DNA of 64,000 bases from Furfurilactobacillus milii (lineage in GTDB: Bacteria; Bacillota; Bacilli; Lactobacillales; Lactobacillaceae): the NCBI RefSeq assembly GCF_009863985.1, contig NZ_WEZT01000021.1:73954-137953 (forward strand), given 5' to 3'. Below the pieces are notes generated by a model. It was not told the DNA's origin. It did no database searches and saw nothing but the letters and a program-made list of their open reading frames with translations. Within the stretch, counting starts at the first letter, position 1. Every line of letters starts with the position of its first letter. Below are positions 1 through 8,459 of this stretch, piece after piece. The position numbers were made by a program, and so were the translations under genes.

Positions 1-424
1 AGATACTGGAAATGGGTGCCCGCCAATCGTAGACAACAAAGTCCTGTGCTTCGTTGGTGAGTGAAAATGTCCCAATGTATAAAGATTCTGGTTTGGACTC
101 GCCGGCATCCTGAATGTCGATGCGTCCGAAATAAGGTGATTCCTTGAGTTGTTTTAAATTGTCGAGTTGTTGACGAATGGTCGCTTCGTTAGTCACGGCC
201 AAATAAACTAATTGTCGTTGCTGTTGTAGCTGCGCATTGGTTTCCATCGCATCATCGACCTCAAACGTGTTGACTGATGCGTTTTCAGCATAGTTTTTCT
301 GAATGGCGCTCGTTTCGTGGTGTGCCCGTTCGAATTGTTGCTGATTGTCGACCAACTGGCGGTTGATCTCGTCCATGACTTGGTCTACACGCTGCTGCTC
401 ATGCTGTCGTTCTTCGTTATCCAA
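1..424 (-). CDS. helD: HelD-like superfamily 1 helicase / RNA polymerase recycling ATPase, N-terminal part (cut by window edge)
   Basis: Reading the minus strand from a TTG at 424 gives 141 codons without a stop, running off the left edge. The start is chosen because a CCTCC (GGAGG on the coding strand) lies at 433-437, eight bases upstream. The first ~80 residues are charged and Gln-rich, as in the N-terminal coiled coil of HelD proteins. The segment ends in a VYDWRAPISS motif, which is characteristic of the UvrD/HelD family just before the helicase core. HelD removes stalled RNA polymerase from DNA. The helicase motifs themselves lie outside the window. Family assignment is fairly firm; the exact role is inferred. 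Confidence 0.82.
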   Translation of the reverse strand, partial: MDNEERQHEQQRVDQVMDEINRQLVDNQQQFERAHHETSAIQKNYAENASVNTFEVDDAMETNAQLQQQRQLVYLAVTNEATIRQQLDNLKQLKESPYFGRIDIQDAGESKPESLYIGTFSLTNEAQDFVVYDWRAPISSI

Positions 425-510
425 ATAATTAGCCTCCGTGTGATCAGTGACAAGTCTGTTCATGACGCCTTGGGGCCTCATGTGAATATAAATAGTTCAA
501 TCTAAAAGTC

Positions 511-697
511 CGCTTCCGGTTGGCGGTGGTGAAAACCGCTGTGGGACCGGATCAAACCTCCTGAAAATCGGAGTCTTTCACCTCGCCTTGAAGCCGAAAA
601 CCGCGTCTTCAAGCGCGTCCGTGTTGTAAATCCGGCCCAAACCGCCGCACTAACAACACCTTCACAGCAGGTTTTCACCACCACCGCCCTCCAGCTA
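511..697 (+). repeat. Structured convergent repeat, locus 1 left unit (subtype A)
   Basis: Begins CTTCCGGTTGGCGG and ends GCCCTCCAGCT. Terminal stem: 525-537 is perfectly complementary to 670-682. Internal stems: CTTGAAG/CTTCAAG (about 587-612) and GTTGT/ACAAC (about 622-657). It carries the family motifs GTGGGACCGG, GTCTTTCACCTCGCC and GCGTCCGTG. It lies in the gap upstream of trpS. No credible protein is encoded. Confidence 0.85.
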
Positions 698-779
698 CCA
701 CTGTGTTGCCTCAATACACTGAGCCGATGTTCCGTCATTACCTTTTGTGGTAATAGTGGGCACTTGTAACAGTAGTCGA

Positions 780-860
780 GTCGGTCAGGGACAGAGTTTC
801 GAGGGCTTAGACCGTTCTGGGGGCTAGGCCCGGTCCCATGAAACGGCGTCTCTGACCGAC
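780..860 (-). repeat. Structured convergent repeat, locus 1 right unit (subtype B, internally shortened)
   Basis: The ends form a stem: 780-792 pairs with 848-860 (GTCGGTCAG against CTGACCGAC, plus GAC/GTC). On the minus strand it reads like units at 38321 and 25864 (ACGCCGTTYC, TGGGACCGG, then CGAAACTCTGT). The central hairpins of those copies are missing, leaving only 81 nt. With the unit at 511 it forms a convergent pair 82 bp apart. Confidence 0.75.
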
Positions 861-1006
861 GGAACGCAGACATTTTATCTAGGGATTGAATTAAACGTCT
901 AAGTGCATCTAAATTTGTTGGTAACTAAACGCAAACCATTTTATGCGCGAAAAAGGTTTGTGTCAATCATGTTGAATTACAGTTTGTGTGACTGTGAGAC
1001 TGGGCT

Positions 1007-1035
1007 TTGACAGGCTTCACGAAAGCCGTTATAAT
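1007..1035 (+). promoter_or_regulatory. trpS promoter
   Basis: TTGACA (1007-1012), 17-bp spacer, TATAAT (1030-1035). This is a consensus sigma-A promoter with its start site near 1042, just before the T-box leader. Confidence 0.85.
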
Positions 1036-1070
1036 TAATTTATTGACCATGTTTTACCACGTTAACCGTA

Positions 1071-2352
<1,282 letters not shown>

Positions 2353-2416
2353 TCAGCCGTTAGCCATGCTCGTATAATGGTGACAGCAAGTTTGATGAAG
2401 AACGAGGTAACCAAGG

Positions 2417-3352
2417 ATGGAAAATTTAGCGATTGTCGATTTGGGCTCTAATTCTGTCCGAATGGGTGTCACTCAGATTGAAGATGACGGCTCCTTTAAG
2501 GAAGTTCGCCGGATTAAAGAAGACACCCGTATTTCCGAGGGCATGGGTGCTGAAAAACGGTTGACTAAGGTGGCGATGGATCGGACTATTGCCGCATTGG
2601 TTAACTTTAAAAAGGTTTACGAAAACCTCCCTAATCTGACCGTTCGGGCGATTACTACGGCGGCAGTGCGTCAAGCGGTCAACCAAAAAGAATTCCTTGA
2701 CCGGGTCAAGCACGAGGTTGGACTGTCCCTTCAAGTGTTGTCGGGGGATGATGAAGCCTACTACGATTTCTTAGGTGCCATCAATGCGTTGCCATTAGAT
2801 GACTGTCTCATTTTGGATACTGGTGGTGCCAGCTGTGAATTGATTCATGTCGCTAAACGGCGGGCAAAGAACTTAATTAGTGTGCCATTTGGCGCCGTTA
2901 ATTTGTCTGAACAATTTCATTTTGGCGACGTCATTACCGCTGGTCATTTGTTCTCGGGTCAAGTATTTGTTCGCAAACGTCTGCAAGATGTTTGGTGGTT
3001 GAACGAGGCGATGCATTTGCCAATCGTGTTACTTGGTGGGGCAAACCGAACGTTGGCACGAATCAACCGTAAGGCTCAGAAAATGGCCCGTGTTGAAGAC
3101 ATTCACGGGTACCGTTTGAAAACAGAAACGGTATTCAACACGTTTGATCGCCTGATTTCGAAGAATAACAAACAGCGTCAGGCAATCGATGGCCTTGAAT
3201 ATGACCGGGCTGACATTATCGTTGGCGGCATGTTGCCATTAGTTGAGTTAATACAACTGCTTGATTCAGACCGAGTCATTTTCTCAGAAAGTGGTGTGCG
3301 TGAGGGCATCGTGTCCGAGTATGTCAGCAAGCACCCGCGGTATAACGGGTGA
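2417..3352 (+). CDS. Ppx/GppA-family phosphatase (exopolyphosphatase-like)
   Basis: The N-terminus has the ASKHA phosphate-1 motif (IVDLGSNSVRMGV) and the middle has the second signature (ILDTGGASCELI), both typical of exopolyphosphatase / pppGpp phosphohydrolases. It has 311 residues, a two-lobed core without the C-terminal HD extension of E. coli Ppx. Such short forms in lactobacilli often sit beside ppk, but no polyphosphate kinase is present here. GAGGT precedes ATG 2417. The substrate (polyphosphate or pppGpp) cannot be decided from sequence. The stop is 28 bp before the next gene, so the two are probably co-transcribed. Confidence 0.85.
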   Translation: MENLAIVDLGSNSVRMGVTQIEDDGSFKEVRRIKEDTRISEGMGAEKRLTKVAMDRTIAALVNFKKVYENLPNLTVRAITTAAVRQAVNQKEFLDRVKHEVGLSLQVLSGDDEAYYDFLGAINALPLDDCLILDTGGASCELIHVAKRRAKNLISVPFGAVNLSEQFHFGDVITAGHLFSGQVFVRKRLQDVWWLNEAMHLPIVLLGGANRTLARINRKAQKMARVEDIHGYRLKTETVFNTFDRLISKNNKQRQAIDGLEYDRADIIVGGMLPLVELIQLLDSDRVIFSESGVREGIVSEYVSKHPRYNG

Positions 3353-3380
3353 CCACATGACTGATGAGGAGAAACAGGCT

Positions 3381-4637
3381 ATGAAAGAGCAGCTTGCTCA
3401 ATTTCGCCGATTGACGTGGCAGCAGCGATTGGCGGTTGCCAGTCAGTTAGGCGACCTAACGACGATTCAGCGACAAATGCTGGCTGATAATGCCAGCGAG
3501 GATGATGCCTTGCTGACAGAAAACTACTTGACGAGTTATCATTTGCCAGAAGGATTGGCCGCGACTATTCGGATGAACGGACACGACTATCTGGTACCAA
3601 TGGTAACGGAAGAGCCTTCTGTCATTGCGGCTGCTAGTTATGGTGGCAAAATGTCCGCCAGCGGTGACGGCATCGTCACGCGGACGGACACGAACTTGCT
3701 GATGGGGCAGATTGTTTTCCAAACGGTGACGGTGGCTGAAATTAGTCGTTTTGTAACGCCCAATGAAGCAAAATTGCTGTCACTGGCTAATCAAGCGCAT
3801 CCCAGTATTGTTAAGTACGGTGGCGGCGCCCGCAAACTGCGCGTACGTGCGCTGGGAGAGGGCTTTGTCAGCGTTGATTTGTTTGTCGATACTGGCGAGG
3901 CCATGGGTGCCAACATTATGAATAGCATGTTGGAGGCTCTCGGCCATCATTTACAAGATGTCCTTGAACAACATCCGGTGATGAGCATTTTAGCAAACGA
4001 TGGTCAACAGACGTTGGTCACCGCAGCGGTAAATGTGCCAGTCGCTAATTTAGCAAAGCATAATGCGGCGGTTGGCCTAACCGTTGCCAAACGAATTGTT
4101 GCAGCCGGCCAGATTGCTCAGCTGGATGTTAGCCGAGCAACAACGCATAACAAGGGCATCATGAACGGTGTCGATGCCGTCGTGATAGCGACCGGTAATG
4201 ACTGGCGGGCCGTTGAAGCCAGTGCGCATGCGTACGCAGCCAGAGACGGTCAGTATCGTGGCTTGTCTCGTTGGCAGTTGGCTGGTGATCGGTTGATTGG
4301 CTCGCTAACGATGCCGATGCATTTGGGTGTTGTTGGCGGAGCGACGGCATCATTACCATTGGCCAAACTGAATCAGCAGATCCTACAAGTCAAAGATGTT
4401 GCTACGTTAAACCAACTGACAGTTGCTTTGGGCTTGGCCCAAAATTTGGCAGCGCTGCGAGCGCTTGTCAGCGAAGGCATTCAACAAGGTCATATGCAAC
4501 TGCAGTACCGCAACTTAGCAGTCGCTGCAGGTGCGACACCGGAGCAGGTACCGGCTGTGGTCGAAGCGCTCAAAACACACGCTCACCCATCCGCTACCTT
4601 AGCCAAAGCAATTGTCACCAAGCTCAATCAGCAATAA
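3381..4637 (+). CDS. mvaA: Hydroxymethylglutaryl-CoA reductase, class II
   Basis: Catalyses the HMG-CoA/mevalonate step of the mevalonate isoprenoid route used by lactobacilli. Family motifs visible are ENYLTSYHLPEGLA near the start, EEPSVIAAASYGGK, and THNKGIMNGVDAVVIATGNDWRA, which carries the lysine/aspartate region of the active site. It has 418 residues, normal for class II. I chose ATG 3381 because GAGGAGA lies about 10 bases upstream. ATG 3357 is in frame but has a weak site, and a still longer reading overlaps the previous gene. No terminator follows; repeat locus 2 begins 27 bp downstream. Confidence 0.92.
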   Translation: MKEQLAQFRRLTWQQRLAVASQLGDLTTIQRQMLADNASEDDALLTENYLTSYHLPEGLAATIRMNGHDYLVPMVTEEPSVIAAASYGGKMSASGDGIVTRTDTNLLMGQIVFQTVTVAEISRFVTPNEAKLLSLANQAHPSIVKYGGGARKLRVRALGEGFVSVDLFVDTGEAMGANIMNSMLEALGHHLQDVLEQHPVMSILANDGQQTLVTAAVNVPVANLAKHNAAVGLTVAKRIVAAGQIAQLDVSRATTHNKGIMNGVDAVVIATGNDWRAVEASAHAYAARDGQYRGLSRWQLAGDRLIGSLTMPMHLGVVGGATASLPLAKLNQQILQVKDVATLNQLTVALGLAQNLAALRALVSEGIQQGHMQLQYRNLAVAAGATPEQVPAVVEALKTHAHPSATLAKAIVTKLNQQ

Positions 4638-4663
4638 CTGTTTTAGCGTTTGTGGTAACTGTC

Positions 4664-4849
4664 GCTTCCGGTTGGCGACATTGGAACGCCGTCGTGGGTC
4701 CGGTTCAAGCCTGTAGACCGCAGTCTTTCACCTCGCCGCCGAGTCTCGTGAGAAGCCGAGTCTCCGCGACCGTCCATGCTGTAAATTCGGGACACCACCG
4801 AATTAACACCATTTTCACGACTTGGTTCCAATGTCGCCGCCCTTCAGCT
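4664..4849 (+). repeat. Structured convergent repeat, locus 2 left unit (subtype A)
   Basis: Runs from CTTCCGGTTGGCG to GCCCTTCAGCT. Terminal stem: 4674-4687 pairs perfectly over 14 bp with 4825-4838, and GTCGTG pairs with CACGAC further in. The AATTCGG/CCGAATT hairpin is near 4784-4805. It carries the motifs CCGGTTCAAGCC, AGTCTTTCACCTCGCC and CTCGTGAGAAGCCGAGTCT. Confidence 0.9.
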
Positions 4850-5009
4850 GATATAACAGTTTTCAAGCTATGTATAGGTTAATTTACTTTAGATTACAGA
4901 CAGGCGACGATTTGCTTATCGGAACAGGCTGTGGTTTTACTGATCTGTAGTTATAGTCGAAATTTATTGGTTACAGGGAGCTAATGTTATTTTCATTAAC
5001 GTTCACTGT

Positions 5010-5197
5010 AGTTGGAGGTTGTCCGCGTTGAAAAAACTGTGAAGATGATGTTAATGAAGCGGTTTTTGCTGAATTTACATCACGGACGAACTTGAAGACT
5101 CGGTTTTGGAGGCTTCAAGGCGAGGTGAGAGACCGTGTATTTGCGGGCTCGAACCGGTCCACACAGTGGCTTCAGCGCGGACAACTGGAGACGGAAG
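5010..5197 (-). repeat. Structured convergent repeat, locus 2 right unit (subtype A)
   Basis: Minus-strand copy of the same element. Its ends pair at 5021-5032 and 5171-5182 (GTCCGCG/CGCGGAC, then TGAA/TTCA). Internal CTTGAAG/CTTCAAG is perfect. It carries GGACCGGTTCGAGCC and GGTCTCTCACCTCGCC on the minus strand. It faces the unit at 4664 across 160 bp of A/T-rich, otherwise featureless sequence. Confidence 0.9.
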
Positions 5198-5273
5198 CTT
5201 AAAGTAACTAATCGTAACTTGGTATTAAATGTGAAACCAATAATGAATTTTATGTAGAAATAAAGGAGTAAAC

Positions 5274-6242
5274 ATGGCAGACATTAAATTAGCGCCAGCG
5301 GTTCAAACGTTGTTGGACCAAGTCAACGAGCTATTTCCTGGCACGGTAATGGTCCAGTTCGGTGACAAACACGCCGGTTACGTTCGTGATGATCAGGTTG
5401 AACAACATGTGTTAAAAGACCGCCTGTTGATCTGGGTTGACGATATTACCGCGCCTCAGTATTCAGCGGCTCACGAACTGAGTCACTTGTTGATGTTGTT
5501 GCAAGGTTTTCCTCAGATTGAATTTAACCTCACGTTTGGTGACGATGAGTTGGATGAACAGCTGATGGCCATGTCGACCCAGTTGTTCAATATCGTGAAC
5601 CATGTGGTGATTTTTCCAGCCTTGGCTGGTCATGGCTTGATTGACGACAAGGTCAGTGATGAATTTTATAACGGAATTTTTGCGACGATTGATCCTGAAC
5701 CCGAAACAGGTGCTGAAGATGACGCACAAAATGCATTACGTTTGCTCGTGTTACTAGATGCACTTGTATTTTACGGGGATGGTATCAGTAAGCATGAAAA
5801 GGAATTAGGTACCAATTTCCCGAAGACCTATGCAGCCGCTAAAAAGCTGTACGATGTGATGATGGCTAAACAAATCAATACACCGTTTGAGGTTCGGCGG
5901 GCACTGGTTCGTTTGTACAAGGCGTTTGATGAACAATTAACTGATTGGGGTTTGCCAGCGTTGAATAGTACGGCATTCACAACGGTCACAAGCGTATTGA
6001 GTGAACGTCAATTGCGGTTGGAAATGCGCCAGATGTTTGAAATTTTCCATTCTGATTTGAAAGATAAACAGTCAGGAGAACGAGCTTATGTTGCATTGAA
6101 TCGTTCTGATCGGCAAAATGCATTTGTGATGACACCGCCTAAGGAAGATGCGGACAGTTCGTCGTTTTTCAAAGAAGTGTATGATACGCCGGTTAAGGAT
6201 TTCCTCGAGGCGCATAACATTAGTTATATCGTGCGGGATTAG
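5274..6242 (+). CDS. Uncharacterised protein with HExxH motif (possible metallopeptidase)
   Basis: 322 residues, no signal peptide or membrane segment. Residues 61-75 contain AAHELSHLLMLL, a hydrophobic helix with an HExxH zinc-peptidase signature (His67, Glu68, His71). Downstream is NIVNHVVIFPAL. This pattern recalls ImmA/IrrE-type or minigluzincin-like domains, but I do not recognise a specific family. The remaining ~200 residues are helical and charged. The start is clear (AAAGGAG, ATG 5274). The sirtuin gene begins 34 bp downstream, so the two may share a transcript. Function is not assigned, and the metal site is a motif match only. Confidence 0.7.
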   Translation: MADIKLAPAVQTLLDQVNELFPGTVMVQFGDKHAGYVRDDQVEQHVLKDRLLIWVDDITAPQYSAAHELSHLLMLLQGFPQIEFNLTFGDDELDEQLMAMSTQLFNIVNHVVIFPALAGHGLIDDKVSDEFYNGIFATIDPEPETGAEDDAQNALRLLVLLDALVFYGDGISKHEKELGTNFPKTYAAAKKLYDVMMAKQINTPFEVRRALVRLYKAFDEQLTDWGLPALNSTAFTTVTSVLSERQLRLEMRQMFEIFHSDLKDKQSGERAYVALNRSDRQNAFVMTPPKEDADSSSFFKEVYDTPVKDFLEAHNISYIVRD

Positions 6243-6276
6243 GTTGGCGTGATTGGCAAACGAAAGGTGGTTCGTG

Positions 6277-6984
6277 ATGACAGAGAATTTGCAAACATTG
6301 TTTGATCAAGCACAACACATTACGTTTATGACTGGGGCGGGCGTTTCGACTGCTTCAGGCATTCCTGATTACCGGTCCAAGTCTGGACTGTATTCGGCTA
6401 AGTTCAAGGGTTTACCACCAGAGTACTTGTTGAGCCATGACTGTTTCGTTGATCAGCCTGAAATGTTCTATGATTTTGTGAAAGAGAATTTGTACTTTCC
6501 AGATGCCAAGCCAAACGTCATTCACGAAAAAATTGCGGCGTTGTGTCAATCAGGTCGGGCCTCATTGATTACCCAAAACATTGATAATCTGGACAGAACA
6601 GCCGGTAATGGCCAAGTTGTTGAGTTTCATGGCAATTTATATTGCTGTTATTGTAGCAAGGACGGCGAACAGGTTGATTGGCACGATTACATGAAATCCA
6701 TGTATCATGACACAGACCACGGGATCATTCGCCCAGACATTGTGTTATATGGCGAGTCTATCTCGGAGTCTGCACTACAGCGGTCCATGGCTGCTATTGA
6801 AGCGGCTGACTTGTTAGTGATTGTTGGTACTTCGTTTAAGGTATATCCGTTTGCCGGGTTGATTAATTACCGTCGGCCCAATGCTAAGCTGATTGTGGTG
6901 AATAATGAACCGATTCCAGCAGGCAGCGTAACGGCTCAATATACCGGCGATGCAGAAACGTTTTTTGCTGGTCTAAAAGGTTAA
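6277..6984 (+). CDS. Sir2-family NAD-dependent protein deacylase
   Basis: Removes acyl groups from lysines using NAD. The Rossmann signature GAGVSTASGIPDYRS spans residues 20-34, TQNID lies at 99-103, and the catalytic histidine is His118 in FHGN. Only one half of the usual zinc ribbon is present: Cys123 and Cys126 are visible, but the second CxxC expected before IRPDIVLYGE is missing. ATG 6277 is preferred because AAAGGTGG is upstream; an in-frame TTG at 6253 has no good site. 235 residues, a normal size. Cytoplasmic; substrates unknown. Confidence 0.88.
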   Translation: MTENLQTLFDQAQHITFMTGAGVSTASGIPDYRSKSGLYSAKFKGLPPEYLLSHDCFVDQPEMFYDFVKENLYFPDAKPNVIHEKIAALCQSGRASLITQNIDNLDRTAGNGQVVEFHGNLYCCYCSKDGEQVDWHDYMKSMYHDTDHGIIRPDIVLYGESISESALQRSMAAIEAADLLVIVGTSFKVYPFAGLINYRRPNAKLIVVNNEPIPAGSVTAQYTGDAETFFAGLKG

Positions 6985-7063
6985 ATCAATTGCGTTTTGG
7001 GCCGGACTTTCTTACAATTAATGTATTAAATGCAGGTGCCATAAAGAAAGTGGGTGACAGAGG

Positions 7064-7384
7064 ATGAATCGTGATGATATTTTTGCCCGGCTTGGGAGTT
7101 TACTGTCACAGATGAAGTGGGTCAATCGACTACAACTATTATTTGATTTCTTAATGTTTTACGGTGCTTGGCAAGTGTTCTTTGGCGCCCAACCAGCAAT
7201 GCTGTTTGGTGTCGCCATGCCACGAACGAATGCCGCAATGGTGACCTTCCTGTTTGCGATGATCAGCTGGTCATTTTCTGCCATTCGCAGCAATTACCGG
7301 CGTCAGGGATTGATGTTGATCAGCACATTGAAGGGCAAGACCTTATCTGAAGAAGAAACCAACGTTATTCGTCAGTTTAAGTAA
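7064..7384 (+). CDS. Small membrane protein of unknown function
   Basis: 106 residues with two likely membrane helices: about residues 24-42 (LLFDFLMFYGAWQVFF) and about 62-80 (MVTFLFAMISWSFSAI). The N-terminus is short and the C-terminal tail charged (KGKTLSEEE). The start ATG 7064 has a modest AGAGG site close to it. A terminator follows at 7411. I do not recognise the family. Position after the sirtuin suggests no specific role. Confidence 0.65.
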   Translation: MNRDDIFARLGSLLSQMKWVNRLQLLFDFLMFYGAWQVFFGAQPAMLFGVAMPRTNAAMVTFLFAMISWSFSAIRSNYRRQGLMLISTLKGKTLSEEETNVIRQFK

Positions 7385-7410
7385 CGCTAATCATATTTGA
7401 AGATTATTCA

Positions 7411-7435
7411 ACGGTGCCCATAATGGTGGCACCGT
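7411..7435 (+). terminator. Intrinsic terminator
   Basis: ACGGTGCC pairs with GGCACCGT across a 9-base loop and is followed by T5. It ends the transcript of the small membrane protein gene. Confidence 0.85.
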
Positions 7436-7490
7436 TTTTGTTAGAAATTATTGCAAGAACGCAAGAATAGATCAAAAGGGGGACAACGAA

Positions 7491-8339
7491 TTGATTACGA
7501 TAGGATTATCGACATGGACGCGGCATCCACATTTAATTCACGATGAACAGCGTGATGTGCTGTTTTCTGAGTATGCTGGTGTGTTTCCGCTGGTTGAATT
7601 GGATACGTCTTTTTATGGTGTACCCAGTATTAAGACCGTCACCAATTGGCGCAATCAAGCACCAGATGGCTTTCAGTACATTTTGAAGGCCCATCAGGTG
7701 ATGACACGTCATGATGATGCGAAGTCTGAACAAGTCAGTGATGACGAGCGCTGGCAAACGTTTAATCAATTCCGTCGCGCAGTTGTTCCGTTAGTCAAGG
7801 CGGGAATGTTGGCAACCGTGTTATTTCAGTTTCCACCGTACTTTACTCGAAACTTAGACCATATTCGTTATCTACGTGACGTGCGGATTCACATGGGCGA
7901 TTTGCCGATTGCGGTAGAGTTCCGTGATCCCAGTTGGTATGAAGGTAGTTTGAGCAAGGATGTGTTTGATTACTTGACGAGTCTTAACATGACGTACGTA
8001 ATTGCGGATGAACCGAATGATGGCAATCGCGGCGTGCCATTTACACCGGTCGTCACAACGCCAACTGCAGCGTACTTTCGATTTCACGGTCAGAACCGGC
8101 GTGGTTGGTTAGATCACCAGGGAGACTGGCGTAAGGATCGTACCAATTATCGGTATTCAGATGATGAGTTAGCTCGCTTAGGTGAAGCTGTTAAAACAGT
8201 GAGCCAACAGGTTGACCAAACGTACGTGATCTTCAACAATAATGGGCATCGAGACGCCGCGGCTAATGCTGAAAGTCTGCGTGATCAACTGGGATTAACG
8301 TTTAATGGATTGGGACCCACCCAATTAGATTTATTTTGA
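7491..8339 (+). CDS. DUF72 family protein (YecE/YunF-like)
   Basis: 282 residues. The N-terminus ITIGLSTWTRHP and the segment LVELDTSFYGVPS, followed by TNWRNQAPDGFQYILKAHQ, are characteristic of the DUF72 (YecE) TIM-barrel family. The C-terminal AYFRFHGQNRRGW and VYVIFNNNGHRDAAANA-type segments also fit. No biochemical activity is established for the family. The start is TTG at 7491 with GGGGGA nearby. The gene is single, between a terminator on the left and the metG promoter on the right. Confidence 0.85.
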   Translation: MITIGLSTWTRHPHLIHDEQRDVLFSEYAGVFPLVELDTSFYGVPSIKTVTNWRNQAPDGFQYILKAHQVMTRHDDAKSEQVSDDERWQTFNQFRRAVVPLVKAGMLATVLFQFPPYFTRNLDHIRYLRDVRIHMGDLPIAVEFRDPSWYEGSLSKDVFDYLTSLNMTYVIADEPNDGNRGVPFTPVVTTPTAAYFRFHGQNRRGWLDHQGDWRKDRTNYRYSDDELARLGEAVKTVSQQVDQTYVIFNNNGHRDAAANAESLRDQLGLTFNGLGPTQLDLF

Positions 8340-8380
8340 GAAATTCTGTTTGATAAACTCCGTAGCCATGCAAAGTGCTA

Positions 8381-8389
8381 TGGTATACT
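8381..8389 (+). promoter_or_regulatory. metG extended -10 promoter
   Basis: TGG followed by TATACT (8384-8389) forms an extended -10 element about 70 bp before metG. No good -35 lies at the right distance. Confidence 0.6.
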
Positions 8390-8459
8390 TATTCAGACTA
8401 ACGAGGTGTTCGTGATGCCAAACATTGCGGGCTCGCGAACTAAAGGAGAAGATTTGTTC

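Noticed and set aside
502..873. Open frames of 60-125 codons covering the repeat loci (502-873, 4643-4882, 13126-13449, 25832-26062, 38319-38815, 45378-45629)
   Set aside because: They coincide with structured repeats, lack ribosome sites, and the encoded peptides differ with strand and copy. Base changes between copies preserve pairing, not codons.
3261..3380. Longer mvaA start at 3261 inside the ppx/gppA gene
   Set aside because: It would overlap the upstream gene by 92 bases with no ribosome site; ATG 3381 has GAGGAGA.
8350..8389. TTGATA at 8350 as -35 for metG
   Set aside because: It is 28 bp from the TATACT box, too far for sigma-A. The promoter is better read as an extended -10.
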